Origin: Micrococcus sp023147585
GTDB taxonomy: Bacteria; Actinomycetota; Actinomycetes; Actinomycetales; Micrococcaceae
Length of the DNA: 64,000 bases
Assembly (NCBI RefSeq): GCF_044872765.1
Contig: NZ_CP085253.1
Coordinates: 186,001 to 250,000, forward strand
Direction of reading: 5' to 3'
The position numbers and the translations under genes were made by a program. Below the pieces are notes generated by a model. It was given only the letters and a program-made list of their open reading frames with translations, ran no database searches and was not told the origin of the DNA. Shown here in pieces: positions 51,070-60,422 of the stretch. Numbering within the stretch: the first letter of the stretch is position 1; the number at the start of each line of letters is the position of its first letter.

Positions 51070-52752
51070 ATGGCGGAATTCATCTACACGATGGTCAAAG
51101 CACGGAAGAAGGTCGGCGACAAGCTGATCCTGGACGATGTGACGATGTCGTTCTATCCGGGCGCGAAGATCGGCATGGTCGGCCCCAACGGCGCCGGCAA
51201 GTCCACGATCCTGAAGATCATGGCGGGGCTCGACGAGCCCTCGAACGGCGACGCCCGGCTCTCGCCCGGGTACTCCGTCGGCATCCTCATGCAGGAGCCG
51301 AAGCTGGACGAGTCCAAGACCGTCCTGGAGAACGTCCAGGAGGGCGTGGGCGAGATCTACGGCAAGATCCAGCGTTACAACCAGATCTCCGAGGAGATGG
51401 CGAATCCGGACGCGGACTTCGACGCCCTGATGGAGGAGATGGGCTCGCTGCAGACGGACATCGACGCCGCCGACGCGTGGGACATCGACTCCCAGCTCGA
51501 GCAGGCCATGGACGCCCTTCGCACGCCCCCGGCCGACGAGCCCGTGACCAAGCTCTCCGGCGGTGAGCGCCGCCGCGTGGCCCTGTGCAAGCTCCTGCTC
51601 CAGAAGCCGGACCTGCTGCTCCTCGACGAGCCCACCAACCACCTGGACGCGGAGTCCGTGCTGTGGCTCGAGCAGCACCTGGCCGCCTACCCCGGCGCCG
51701 TCGTCGCCGTGACCCACGACCGCTACTTCCTGGACCACGTGGCCCAGTGGATCTGCGAGGTCGACCGCGGCCGCCTCTACCCCTACGAGGGCAACTACTC
51801 CACGTACCTGGAGACGAAGCGCGCGCGCCTCGAGGTGCAGGGCAAGAAGGACGCCAAGCTCGCCAAGCGCCTCGCCGAGGAGCTCGACTGGGTGCGCTCC
51901 AACTCGAAGGGCCGCCAGGCCAAGTCGAAGGCCCGCCTGGCCCGCTACGAGGAGATGGCCGCCGAGGCCGAGAAGACCCGGAAGCTGGACTTCGAGGAGA
52001 TCCAGATCCCGCCGGGCCCGCGCCTGGGCAACACCGTCATCGAGGCCACGGACCTGAAGAAGGGCTTCGGGGACCGCGTGCTCATCGACGGCCTGTCCTT
52101 CTCCCTGCCGCGCAACGGCATCGTGGGCGTCATCGGCCCCAACGGCGTCGGCAAGACCACGCTGTTCAAGACCATCGTGGGGCTCGAGCCCCTCGACGGC
52201 GGAGACCTCAAGGTCGGCGAGACCGTGAAGATCTCCTACGTGGACCAGTCCCGCGCGAACATCGACCCCGAGAAGTCGCTGTGGGAGGTCGTCTCGGACG
52301 GCCTGGACTACATCAAGGTCGGCAACGTGGAGATGCCCTCCCGCGCCTACGTCTCCGCGTTCGGCTTCAAGGGCCCGGACCAGCAGAAGAAGGCCGGCGT
52401 GCTCTCCGGCGGTGAGCGCAACCGCCTCAACCTGGCGCTGACGCTCAAGGAGGGCGGCAACCTGCTGCTCCTCGACGAGCCCACCAACGACCTCGACGTC
52501 GAGACGCTGACCTCGCTCGAGAACGCGCTGCTCGAGTTCCCGGGGTGCGCCGTCGTGGTCTCGCACGACCGGTGGTTCCTCGACCGCGTGGCCACGCACA
52601 TGCTCGCGTACGAGGGCACCGCCGAGGACCCTGCGAACTGGTACTGGTACGAGGGCAACTTCGAGTCCTACGAGGCGAACAAGGTGGACCGCCTCGGTCC
52701 GGACGCCGCGCGCCCGCACCGCGTGACCCACCGCAAGCTCACGCGCGACTGA
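51070..52752 (+). CDS. ettA: Energy-dependent translational throttle protein EttA (ABC-F)
   Basis: The protein has 560 residues with two ATPase domains and no membrane segment. Walker A motifs are GPNGAGKST (38-46) and GPNGVGKTT; signatures are LSGGERRRVALCKLLL and LSGGERNRLNLALTLKEGG; Walker B motifs are LLLLDEPTNHLDAES and LLLLDEPTNDLDVET. The inter-domain linker is basic, with KKDAKLAKRLAEELDWVRSN. EttA gates the first peptide bond according to energy state by binding the ribosomal E site. Confidence 0.95.
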   Translation: MAEFIYTMVKARKKVGDKLILDDVTMSFYPGAKIGMVGPNGAGKSTILKIMAGLDEPSNGDARLSPGYSVGILMQEPKLDESKTVLENVQEGVGEIYGKIQRYNQISEEMANPDADFDALMEEMGSLQTDIDAADAWDIDSQLEQAMDALRTPPADEPVTKLSGGERRRVALCKLLLQKPDLLLLDEPTNHLDAESVLWLEQHLAAYPGAVVAVTHDRYFLDHVAQWICEVDRGRLYPYEGNYSTYLETKRARLEVQGKKDAKLAKRLAEELDWVRSNSKGRQAKSKARLARYEEMAAEAEKTRKLDFEEIQIPPGPRLGNTVIEATDLKKGFGDRVLIDGLSFSLPRNGIVGVIGPNGVGKTTLFKTIVGLEPLDGGDLKVGETVKISYVDQSRANIDPEKSLWEVVSDGLDYIKVGNVEMPSRAYVSAFGFKGPDQQKKAGVLSGGERNRLNLALTLKEGGNLLLLDEPTNDLDVETLTSLENALLEFPGCAVVVSHDRWFLDRVATHMLAYEGTAEDPANWYWYEGNFESYEANKVDRLGPDAARPHRVTHRKLTRD

Positions 52753-52767
52753 CCGTCCCGCCGGGAC

Positions 52768-52807
52768 GACGACGGCCCGCCTCGGACGCCCGAGGCGGGC
52801 CGTCGTC
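52768..52807. terminator. Bidirectional terminator between ettA and tesB
   Basis: A perfect 18-bp stem with loop ACGC (left arm 52768-52785, right arm 52790-52807) lies between converging stops; it is the strongest hairpin seen in the window. Confidence 0.9.
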
Positions 52808-52842
52808 GACTGCGCGCGAGGGCCTGGTTGACGGGGGGTGTC

Positions 52843-53835
52843 TCAGCGGCGCCAGCTGCGGCGCAGCAGGGTCCGCATGGTCAGGCGCTGGGCGGCGTCC
52901 TGGACCTTCGCACGGGTCGCCGCATGGCCCTGCGGCAGGCGCACCATCCCCTCCTGGGCCACGGTGGCCACCAGCTCGCCCTCGCGGGTGAAGACCGAGC
53001 CCTGGCCGAGCCCGCGCGCGCCCTGGGCGCTGGGGGAGTGCTGGACGTAGAGCAGCCACTCGTCGACGCGGGCCGCACGGTGGAACCACATCGCGTGGTC
53101 CAGCGACGCGACGGACATGCCCGGCTGCACCCAGGCTACCCCGTGCTGGCGCAGGATCGGCTCGAGCAGCGTGTAGTCGGACGCGTACGTCAGGGCGGCC
53201 AGGTGCAGGCGCGGGTCGTCGGCCAGCGGCGTGAACGTCTTCATCCACACCATGTTCGTGTTCTGGGCCCGGGCCGCGCGGTCCACGTAGATGGGGGACT
53301 GGACATGGCGGATGTCGAAGGGGCGGGACCAGGACCACTCCTGCGCCACGGGGTGGCGGATGTTGCCCAGGACGTCGGCGGTGGTGGGCAGCTCCTCCGG
53401 GGCCGGGACGTCCTCGGGCATGGCCACCTGGTGGTCCACTCCCTCGGCGGGCTCCTGGAAGGAGCACGTCAGGGCGAGGATGGCCTTCTCGTTCTGGGAC
53501 GCGAGCACGCGCCGCACGGAGAAGGAGCGGCCGTCGCGGAGCGTCTCCACGGTGAAGGTGATCGGCTGCAGCGCGTCCCCGGGGCGGATGAAGTACCCGT
53601 GGATCGAGTGCGCGGGCCGGGTGCCCGCCACGGTCCGCGCGGCCGCGGCCAGCGCCTGGGCGAGCACCTGACCGCCGAAGACGCGGCCGTGCGCCTGCCG
53701 CGGCGTGGTGCCGGTGAACCGCGGCTCGCCGGTGACGGGGTCCGGGCCGGCGTCTGCCAGGTCGAGGATGCCACGCAGCAGGTCGGTGGGGTCCTTCGGC
53801 GCGGAGGCGGGGCGCTTCGGGGTGCGCGGCGTCAT
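52843..53835 (-). CDS. tesB: Acyl-CoA thioesterase II
   Basis: The protein has 330 residues with a double hot-dog fold. Features are TPRQAHGRVFGGQVLAQALAAA, HSIHGYFIRPGD, FSVRRVLASQNEKAILALTCSF and MSVASLDHAMWFHRAARVDEWLLY with the catalytic Asp. It hydrolyses medium and long acyl-CoA, possibly linked to fatty acid turnover. The ATG at 53835 is preceded by GGAAAGGGAG. It diverges from the unknown gene at 53932. Confidence 0.93.
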   Translation of the reverse strand: MTPRTPKRPASAPKDPTDLLRGILDLADAGPDPVTGEPRFTGTTPRQAHGRVFGGQVLAQALAAAARTVAGTRPAHSIHGYFIRPGDALQPITFTVETLRDGRSFSVRRVLASQNEKAILALTCSFQEPAEGVDHQVAMPEDVPAPEELPTTADVLGNIRHPVAQEWSWSRPFDIRHVQSPIYVDRAARAQNTNMVWMKTFTPLADDPRLHLAALTYASDYTLLEPILRQHGVAWVQPGMSVASLDHAMWFHRAARVDEWLLYVQHSPSAQGARGLGQGSVFTREGELVATVAQEGMVRLPQGHAATRAKVQDAAQRLTMRTLLRRSWRR

Positions 53836-53919
53836 GGGGTGCTCCCTTTCCTGGAGTGGTCCGTGCGGCGCCCGGGCCGATTCCCGGCACGGGGCGGGTC
53901 CGGGCGGGGCCGGACCTGG

Positions 53920-53925
53920 GACAAT
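53920..53925 (+). promoter_or_regulatory. Candidate leaderless promoter (GACAAT)
   Basis: GACAAT is followed by six bases and the ATG at 53932; no ribosome binding site is present. Confidence 0.4.
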
Positions 53926-53931
53926 GCTGTC

Positions 53932-54669
53932 ATGAGCCAGCAGCCCCCCTCCACCGGCACCCCCCGCGACCGGGACGGCGTCCCCGTCCTGACCTTCGCC
54001 GACGAGCGCGCCGTCCGCGACCTCGAGCAGTTCGCCACGCGCGCCCGCCGCGTGGCCGACACGGGGATGCGCCTGGACGTCGTCGCGGAGGCGGGGTCCT
54101 CCCGCACGCCGATGCTCGCGCAGTGGGTCTCCGTGCTGCAGCCGCAGGGTCTCGGCGACCAGGTCCCCGTGGTCCTCGGCCTGCGCACCGTTCCGCTCGC
54201 GACGGCGGACGGGGTCGCCGGACTCGACGTCGTCGTCCCGCTCGGGGCCGTGACGGAGCGCACCGCCCGCATGCGCGGGCAGGACCCGGTGGACGTCGCG
54301 TTCCCCGTCCCGCCGACCCGCGAGCAGGTCTCCTGGACCGCGTTGACGCCGCCGCGCTCCGGCTGGACCCCGGCCGCCGAGGTGGCGGACGAGGAGCTGA
54401 TCGAGGTGGCCTCCCGCGGCGTGGAGGCCGTGCGGGCGGCTCTGCCCGAGAACCCCGGCGAGGCCGTGGTGCGCCAGGTCCGTGCCCGCATGTGGGGCCC
54501 CACCCTCGGCGGGGACGCCCTCCAGTTCCCCGCGGGCATGGCGTTCGGCGCGCACGCGCTGGGCTTCCTGCTCCCGGGCAGCCACGCCCGCCTGAGCACC
54601 GCCGGCCCGTGGACCCGGCTCGACACCCCGGGTGGCTTCGTCCTGGGGAGGGCCGCCGTCGCGGTCTGA
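53932..54669 (+). CDS. Conserved protein of unknown function
   Basis: The protein has 245 residues and no recognised domain. Segments include VPVLTFADERAVRDLEQFATR, LAQWVSVLQPQGLGDQVPVV, VSWTALTPPRSGWTPA and DALQFPAGMAFGAHALGFL. It looks soluble. Its neighbours (tesB, OsmC-globin) do not suggest a role. The ATG has no ribosome binding site but a GACAAT box six bases upstream. Confidence 0.7.
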   Translation: MSQQPPSTGTPRDRDGVPVLTFADERAVRDLEQFATRARRVADTGMRLDVVAEAGSSRTPMLAQWVSVLQPQGLGDQVPVVLGLRTVPLATADGVAGLDVVVPLGAVTERTARMRGQDPVDVAFPVPPTREQVSWTALTPPRSGWTPAAEVADEELIEVASRGVEAVRAALPENPGEAVVRQVRARMWGPTLGGDALQFPAGMAFGAHALGFLLPGSHARLSTAGPWTRLDTPGGFVLGRAAVAV

Positions 54670-54674
54670 GAGAG

Positions 54675-55748
54675 TCAGGCGGAGTTCTGCAGCGAGTGCG
54701 CCGCCCGCTCGAGGTAGTCCCACAGTTCGGCCTCGTGCAGCGGGGACAGGTCCAGGGTGTCCAGGGCGGCACGCATGTTCCGCAGCCAGGCGTCGCGGGC
54801 GGCAGGGTCGACCTTGTAGGGCGCGTGGCGCATGCGCAGGCGGGGGTGGCCCCGCTGCTCGGAGTACGTCCTCGGACCGCCCCAGTACTGCTCGAGGAAC
54901 AGGCGCAGGCGCACCTCGGCGCCGGCGAAGTCCTCCTGCGGGTACATGGGCGCGAGCAGCTCGTCCTCGCGGACGCGCGAGTAGAACTCGTGCACGAGCT
55001 TCGAGAACGTCGCGTGCCCGCCGACCGCGTCGTAGAAGCTGGTCATCCGGTCGGGCGCGGTGGGCCCCGCCGTCGCCGGGCCACTCTGCGCGTCGCGCGC
55101 GCGGACCTGGTCGACGGGCGCGGGGGCGCCGTCCTTCGTGATCGGCTCCACCTCGGTGGGCCGGTTCTCCATGCCGGTCACGGCGCTCGGCCGGTTCGCG
55201 CCGCGCGGGCGCAGCACCGCGAGCGGAGCGCCCAGGCGGGAGGACAGGTCGGGGAGCCCGGACGACGTCGCGGGCCCGCTTTCCGGGCCGTGGCCGGCGA
55301 CCGGCTCCACCGTCACCGGCGCGGCGAGCGAATTCGCGATGAAGCAGAGCCGGTGCGCCTCGGCGTGCAGGGCGTCGGCCTCGCCGCGGTGGGACTCGTC
55401 GGCCAGGCGCACCTCGGGGCGCAGGGTGATCGAGGCGAAGCGCCCCGCGCCGTCGCCTTCCACCTCGATCTCGCCGGACGCCGTGCAGGCCATGCCGGTC
55501 ACCACGAGTCCCGAGGTCGCGGCGGCGTGCAGGTAGGAGAGCGTGTGGCACTCGGCGAGCGCGCCGAGCAGGAGGGTCTCCGGATTCCACTTCGAGTCGT
55601 CTCCGCGGAAGGGCCGGGCCGCCGACGCGTGGATCTCGCCGACGCCGGCGTCCTGGATGACCACGGAGCGGTCGTAGTCGCGGACGCCGGACGTGCCGGT
55701 CCCGCGGTCGCCGGTCCACTCGGTGCGCAGCGTGAAGGTGTGCTTCAT
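54675..55748 (-). CDS. OsmC peroxiredoxin fused to group II truncated hemoglobin
   Basis: The protein has 357 residues. Residues 1-150 form an OsmC/Ohr-like domain with the redox pair Cys67 (LLGALAECHTLSYL) and Cys135 (AHRLCFIANSL). A disordered Pro/Ala linker of about 80 residues leads to a truncated hemoglobin (235-357) with MTSFYDAVGGHATFSKLV, YWGGPRTYSEQRGHPRLRMRH and the heme ligand His308. The globin part begins with Met235, the usual start of free GlbO proteins, and could also be made alone from 55046. Both halves suit peroxide or nitrosative defence. A TAGGCT box lies six bases upstream of the ATG. Confidence 0.88.
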   Translation of the reverse strand: MKHTFTLRTEWTGDRGTGTSGVRDYDRSVVIQDAGVGEIHASAARPFRGDDSKWNPETLLLGALAECHTLSYLHAAATSGLVVTGMACTASGEIEVEGDGAGRFASITLRPEVRLADESHRGEADALHAEAHRLCFIANSLAAPVTVEPVAGHGPESGPATSSGLPDLSSRLGAPLAVLRPRGANRPSAVTGMENRPTEVEPITKDGAPAPVDQVRARDAQSGPATAGPTAPDRMTSFYDAVGGHATFSKLVHEFYSRVREDELLAPMYPQEDFAGAEVRLRLFLEQYWGGPRTYSEQRGHPRLRMRHAPYKVDPAARDAWLRNMRAALDTLDLSPLHEAELWDYLERAAHSLQNSA

Positions 55749-55754
55749 CCTCCC

Positions 55755-55760
55755 AGCCTA
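55755..55760 (-). promoter_or_regulatory. Leaderless promoter of the OsmC-globin gene (TAGGCT)
   Basis: TAGGCT on the minus strand is followed by GGGAGG and then the ATG, too close for a normal ribosome binding site. Confidence 0.5.
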
Positions 55761-55830
55761 GTGCCGCGCCAGGACGCGCCACGGGGCCGAACCCGTCGAG
55801 GGTCCGGCCCCGTGCCGGGGAGAGGCCGCG

Positions 55831-58470
55831 TCAGCCCGCGGCGGACACCTCGTGCACGTTCTCCTCCGCATGCGCGCGAGCGGCGAGGGCGCGGACCATC
55901 TCGTCGCGGCCCTCGGCCACCACGCGGGACAGGCCCGCGCGGGAGCCCTTCACCCGCTCGGAGAGCTCGGTCGCCCGGTCCGCCACCTCCTGGCCCACCT
56001 GCGCCGCCGGGAACCCGAGGGTCGCCGCGGTCTCGGCCATCTCGTGCGAGCGCGAGTCCCACACCTGCTCGATGCGGGAGAAGTACTCCTCGGCGTAGGG
56101 GGCGATCAGGGAGCGGTCGTGCACCCGGCCGAAGCCGATGAGCGCCTGGCGCTGCTCCGTGTTGGACAGCTCGCCGGCCACCACCCGGCGCCACGCCTCC
56201 TGCTTGGCCTCGGCGGTGGGCACGGCGGCGCGGGCCTGCAGCGCCGCGAGCGCGCCGGTGGCGGTGGCGTCGGCCTGCGCGGCCGCCGCGATCTGCTCCT
56301 CGCCCGCGCGGCCCGCGGCCACGAGCGCGGTGAGCAGCTCCCACTTCAGGTCCGTCGTGAGGTCCAGACCGGGCAGCACGCTGCGCTCGTCCACGACGGC
56401 GTCGAGGGCGTCGAGCTGCGCGCCCGTCCGTGCGTGCAGGGCGAAGGCCTTGACGAACTGCAGCTGGTTGTCCGACCCGGCCTCGGCCTGCTCCGTCAGG
56501 GCCCACAGCCGGTCCGCCACGCGCTCGCGCGCCGGGCGGGACTGCGCCTCGGGCAGGTACTGGGACAGCGACGTCGCCAGCTGGCGCAGCAGGGTCTGCA
56601 CCACGGTGGAGTCCCGCTCCTCGCCGATGTTCGCCAGGATGAGCTCGGCGAACCACGCGGCCGAGGCCTCGCCGTCGCGCACGGTGTCCCATGCGGCGCC
56701 CCACAGAAGGGTGCGCGGCAGGGAGCCGTCCACGTCCTTCAGGCGGGTGGACGCGGCCTCCCACGAGGCGTCGTCGAGGCGGATCTTGGCGTAGGCGAGG
56801 TCGTCGTCGTTGGGCAGGATCAGCGCGGGGCGACGGCGGCCCGCGGCCTCCGCCACCTCGGTCAGCTCGCCCGCCACGTCCAGCTCGAAGCGGTCGGTCC
56901 GGGTCAGGCGGCCGGTCGCCTCGTCGACGTCGTAGAAGCCGACCGCGAGGCGGTGCGGGCGCAGGATGTCGTCGCCGGGCGCGGTGGGGGAGCCGTCCGG
57001 CGCGGTCTGGCGCAGGCGCAGGGAGGCGATCGTGCCGCTCGCGTCCGTGTCCACCTCCACATGAAGGGTGTTCACGCCGGAGGTCTCGAGCCACTGGCGG
57101 GTCCACTCGGAGAGGTCCCGGCCGGAGGAGGCCTCGAGCTCCGTCATGAGGTCCGGCAGCTCGGTGTTGGACCACGCGTGCTTGGCGATGTACTCGCGCA
57201 CGCCGGCCATGAAGTTCTCCTGACCCACCCACGCGACGAGCTGACGAAGCACCGAGGCCCCCTTGGCGTAGGTGATGCCGTCGAAGTTCACGAGCACGTC
57301 GTCGAGGTCGCGGATCTGCGCCGTGATCGGGTGCGTGGAGGAGAGCTGGTCCTGGCGGTACGCCCAGTTCTTCTCCATCGAGGAGAACGTGGTCCACGCG
57401 CCGGTGTACTCCGTGTTCTCGGCCGCGGCGAGCGTGGACATGAACTCGGCGAAGGACTCGTTGAGCCACAGGTCGTTCCACCAGCGCATGGTCACGAGGT
57501 CGCCGAACCACATGTGGGCGAGCTCATGCAGGATGGTGATGGCGCGGCGCTCGACGACGGCCTCCGTGACCGTGCCGCGGAAGACGTAGCTCTCGAGGAA
57601 CGTCACGCAGCCGGCGTTCTCCATGGCGCCCGCGTTGAACTCCGGCACGAAGAGCTGGTCGTACTTCTCGAACGGGTAGGGGTGGCCGTACTGCGCCTCG
57701 AAGAACTCGAAGCCGCGACGGGTGAGGTCGAAGACGGCGTCCGCGTCGAGGTGCTCGAAGAGGGAGGCGCGGCAGTACACGCCGAGGGGGATGGTGCGGC
57801 CGTCCGCGCTGCTCAGCTCGGAATGCGTGGACCTGTACGGGCCGGCCACGAGGGCGGTGATGTAGGAGGAGATGCGCGGGGTGGGGGCGAACTCCCACAC
57901 GGCGGCGTCCACGCCGCCGAGGCTGTCCTCGTTCTCGACGCGGCCCAGCGGGCGGCGGGACGTCTCCGGCTGGTTGGAGACGACGGCCCAGTGCGCCGGC
58001 GCCGTGACCCTGAACGCGAAGGACGCCTTCAGGTCCGGCTGCTCGAACACGGGGAACATGCGGCGGGAGTCCGGCACCTCGAACTGGGTGTAGAGGTACA
58101 CCTCCTGGTCCACCGGGTCCACGAAGCGGTGCAGGCCCTCACCGGTGGTCGAGTAGTCGCCCTCGGCCTCCACCACGAGCGTGTTCTGCGCGGCCAGCGG
58201 GCCGACGGCCACGCGGGCGCCGTCGAAGTCCGCGACGTCAAGGCGTTCGCCGTTGAGCGTGACCGCGCGGGGCGCCGTCGTCGCCACCCAGTCGATCCAC
58301 GTGCTCGAGCCCACCGCGTCCTCGCTCGCCGCGAAGGTGACGGTGCTCGTCACGGCGAAGCGCTCGGCGCCGCGGGTGAGGTCCAGGCTCACCTCGTAGG
58401 CGTCCACGGTCAGGGCGGCGGCGCGCTGCGCGGCCTCCTCGCGGGTGATGTTCAGGCGTGCGGAGCTCAC
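55831..58470 (-). CDS. pepN: Aminopeptidase N
   Basis: The protein has 879 residues, an M1-family zinc aminopeptidase that trims N-terminal residues. It contains the substrate-binding GAMENAGCVTFLE and the zinc site HELAHMWFGDLVT (His315, Glu316, His319) with Glu338 in WLNESFAEF. A C-terminal ERAP1-like helical domain fills about 530-860. The GTG at 58470 follows TGGAGGTTCC and leads to the family start. pepN next to a glbO-type gene matches M. tuberculosis. Confidence 0.95.
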   Translation of the reverse strand: MSSARLNITREEAAQRAAALTVDAYEVSLDLTRGAERFAVTSTVTFAASEDAVGSSTWIDWVATTAPRAVTLNGERLDVADFDGARVAVGPLAAQNTLVVEAEGDYSTTGEGLHRFVDPVDQEVYLYTQFEVPDSRRMFPVFEQPDLKASFAFRVTAPAHWAVVSNQPETSRRPLGRVENEDSLGGVDAAVWEFAPTPRISSYITALVAGPYRSTHSELSSADGRTIPLGVYCRASLFEHLDADAVFDLTRRGFEFFEAQYGHPYPFEKYDQLFVPEFNAGAMENAGCVTFLESYVFRGTVTEAVVERRAITILHELAHMWFGDLVTMRWWNDLWLNESFAEFMSTLAAAENTEYTGAWTTFSSMEKNWAYRQDQLSSTHPITAQIRDLDDVLVNFDGITYAKGASVLRQLVAWVGQENFMAGVREYIAKHAWSNTELPDLMTELEASSGRDLSEWTRQWLETSGVNTLHVEVDTDASGTIASLRLRQTAPDGSPTAPGDDILRPHRLAVGFYDVDEATGRLTRTDRFELDVAGELTEVAEAAGRRRPALILPNDDDLAYAKIRLDDASWEAASTRLKDVDGSLPRTLLWGAAWDTVRDGEASAAWFAELILANIGEERDSTVVQTLLRQLATSLSQYLPEAQSRPARERVADRLWALTEQAEAGSDNQLQFVKAFALHARTGAQLDALDAVVDERSVLPGLDLTTDLKWELLTALVAAGRAGEEQIAAAAQADATATGALAALQARAAVPTAEAKQEAWRRVVAGELSNTEQRQALIGFGRVHDRSLIAPYAEEYFSRIEQVWDSRSHEMAETAATLGFPAAQVGQEVADRATELSERVKGSRAGLSRVVAEGRDEMVRALAARAHAEENVHEVSAAG

Positions 58471-58599
58471 GGAACCTCCAGGGGTAGGCAAGGGACGACG
58501 ACGGCCGGTGCGGGATGTGCCCCGGCTCACTGCCCGCCATTGTGTCACCTGGCCCGGGCGTCGTGGACGGCGCACCGCAGAGCGGGCCGGCCGGTGTGC

Positions 58600-59370
58600 T
58601 CAGCCCCCGATCTCGGCCAGTCGGGTCGCCGCCGCACGCAGCACCTCAGCCACCTCGGGCACGCGTGCCGGCGGCATCCGCTGCTCGGCCGCCGAGGCCG
58701 TGAGGGACACCTGGGGGATGCTTCCCGTCCGCGCCGGAATGCCACAGGCGACTCCGGCCACCCCGGGCACGACCGGCACACCGCCGCACCACCCCTGCTC
58801 GTCCATCTGACGCAGCAGGGTGTCCAGCAGGTCGTGCAGGGCTCCGTCATCCGTCAGGTTCCAGCGACGGGGAGGCCGGGCGACGACCGCGTCCACCTCC
58901 GCTCGCCGGCGCTCGGGCGGCAGGGAGGCCAGGAGCGCGATGCCGGCGTACCCGGCGGCAAGCCGCTTGACCTCGCCGACCTCCACGGTGAAGACGCGCA
59001 CGGGGGAGTCGCCGTCGCATCGCAGGAGGTAGGCCACTCCGCCCGCGGCCCGTGCCGCCAGGTAGACCGTGTCCCCCAGCTCGTCCGCGGCGGCCTGGAC
59101 CACGGCCCGGCTGGCCTCGCGTTCGATCAGGCACCGCGGCGTCACCGGTTCGAACCCGACGGGGCCCCACCGATCGCCGAGTGCATAGGCGGCCCCACGT
59201 CGGGTCACGGCACCCTCCTCGGCCAGGTCGGCCAGCAGTCGATGGGCGGTGGGCTGGGGCAGACCCGTCCGCTGGACGAGCTGGCTCAGCCGCAGGCCGG
59301 CGGGTCCGGCCTCGTGCAGCAGGCGCATCACGAGGGCGGCACGGGGCAGGACGCCGGTGGGCGGGGTCAT
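58600..59370 (-). CDS. IclR-family transcriptional regulator
   Basis: The protein has about 256 residues. An N-terminal winged helix-turn-helix reads LRLSQLVQRTGLPQPTAHRLLADLAEEGAV. The C-terminal effector domain includes AAADELGDTVYLAAR, RRLAAGYAGIALLASLPP-type and GVPVVPGVAGVACGIPA segments. The start is uncertain: 59370 (ATG), 59379 (GTG) or 59421 (ATG); the last overlaps the palindrome at 59416-59430, so a downstream start is preferred. It diverges from the hydrolase and monooxygenase genes, which it probably controls in response to an aromatic or cyclic metabolite. Confidence 0.88.
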   Translation of the reverse strand: MTPPTGVLPRAALVMRLLHEAGPAGLRLSQLVQRTGLPQPTAHRLLADLAEEGAVTRRGAAYALGDRWGPVGFEPVTPRCLIEREASRAVVQAAADELGDTVYLAARAAGGVAYLLRCDGDSPVRVFTVEVGEVKRLAAGYAGIALLASLPPERRRAEVDAVVARPPRRWNLTDDGALHDLLDTLLRQMDEQGWCGGVPVVPGVAGVACGIPARTGSIPQVSLTASAAEQRMPPARVPEVAEVLRAAATRLAEIGG

Positions 59371-59415
59371 AGGGGTCACCGGTCCATCGTGCCGCAGCTC
59401 CGGCGTCAGAGATAG

Positions 59416-59430
59416 TTCCATCTAATGGAC
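59416..59430. promoter_or_regulatory. Candidate IclR operator between regulator and catabolic operon
   Basis: The palindrome TTCCAT-CTA-ATGGAC matches the TTCCAT-n3-ATGGAA pattern of IclR-type operators. It also overlaps TCTAAT and TTAGAT sequences that could serve as -10 boxes in the two directions. Confidence 0.6.
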
Positions 59431-59521
59431 TAAATGACTGCCGCCCCTGCTTGCAATGTGAGAACTGAACGCGCCATGCTGGGAAATGTAGGGCGCGTCA
59501 CATCGCAGGTGTCGGGTCCAA

Positions 59522-59540
59522 TAGTCCACATATCGGTTTC
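59522..59540. promoter_or_regulatory. Weaker second candidate operator
   Basis: TAGTCCA repeats seven bases of the main operator's other strand, followed after five bases by CGGTTTC in place of TGGAAC. It lies just upstream of the ribosome binding site of the hydrolase gene. Confidence 0.3.
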
Positions 59541-59553
59541 CAGGAGGAGCCCC

Positions 59554-60408
59554 ATGCCACTGACCGCATCGACCGTCACGCGCACCGTCAGCGTGGACGG
59601 TGCCTCCGTCACCTGCCACGACTCGGTGACACCCGGGGAGCTCGACCGGCCTCTCGTGCTGGTCCACGGCACGGGCGGGACGACCGACTCGCACTTCGGC
59701 CACCTGTTCCCGATGATGGCCACGCGGACACGCGTCATCGCCGTGGACTGGGCGCCGACGGCCGACCCCGCCGCGGACCTGACCGTCGACCTGCTGGTCG
59801 GCCAGGTGCGGGCTGCCGTCGATGATCTCCTCGGCCCCGACGCCGCCTTCGACCTGCTGGGCTACTCGCTCGGCGCCGTCGTGGCCGGGCAGCTGGCCGC
59901 CGACCTCGGTCGCCGTGTGGAGAACCTCGTGCTCGTGGCCGGCTGGGCGACGACGGATGTCCACCAGCGCCTGCGCAACGAGGTCTGGCGGCACCTGTAC
60001 GCCACGAGCCCTGATGCCCTGGCCCGTTACACGGCCTTCTGCGGCCTGTCCCCGCTGGCCCTGCGCTCCCTGACCCCGGCCATGCTCGACGGGGCGCTCG
60101 CCTCCCTGACCGCGGACGAGTTCACCGCCCGGCAGATGGACCTGAACGCCCGCGTGGACGTCGCCGACCGTCTCTCCGCCGTCACCGCGCGGACACTGAT
60201 CGTCTCCTGCGCCGAGGACATCATGGTCCCGCCCCATCACCAGTACGAGCTGCTCGGCATCATCGACGACGCGCGGCTGACGACCATGACGAGCGGCCAC
60301 GCCTTCTTCCTCGAGCGCCCGGCAGAACTCATGCAGATCGTCGACCTGCACCTGCGCGAGCCGGACCGCCATCCGGCCGGCGCGATCATCCCCGAGACCC
60401 ACGCCTGA
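59554..60408 (+). CDS. Alpha/beta hydrolase
   Basis: The protein has 284 residues. The catalytic triad is Ser105 (LLGYSLGAVVA), Asp222 (CAEDIMVPP) and His249 (SGHAFFLERP). The oxyanion strand LVLVHGTGGTTD is intact. Beside a Baeyer-Villiger-type monooxygenase it probably hydrolyses the ester or lactone product. The ATG follows CCAGGAGGAG. The upstream region (59401-59553) is clearly richer in A+T than the rest of the window. Confidence 0.85.
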   Translation: MPLTASTVTRTVSVDGASVTCHDSVTPGELDRPLVLVHGTGGTTDSHFGHLFPMMATRTRVIAVDWAPTADPAADLTVDLLVGQVRAAVDDLLGPDAAFDLLGYSLGAVVAGQLAADLGRRVENLVLVAGWATTDVHQRLRNEVWRHLYATSPDALARYTAFCGLSPLALRSLTPAMLDGALASLTADEFTARQMDLNARVDVADRLSAVTARTLIVSCAEDIMVPPHHQYELLGIIDDARLTTMTSGHAFFLERPAELMQIVDLHLREPDRHPAGAIIPETHA

Positions 60409-60422
60409 GAGAGGGGCCAGCC

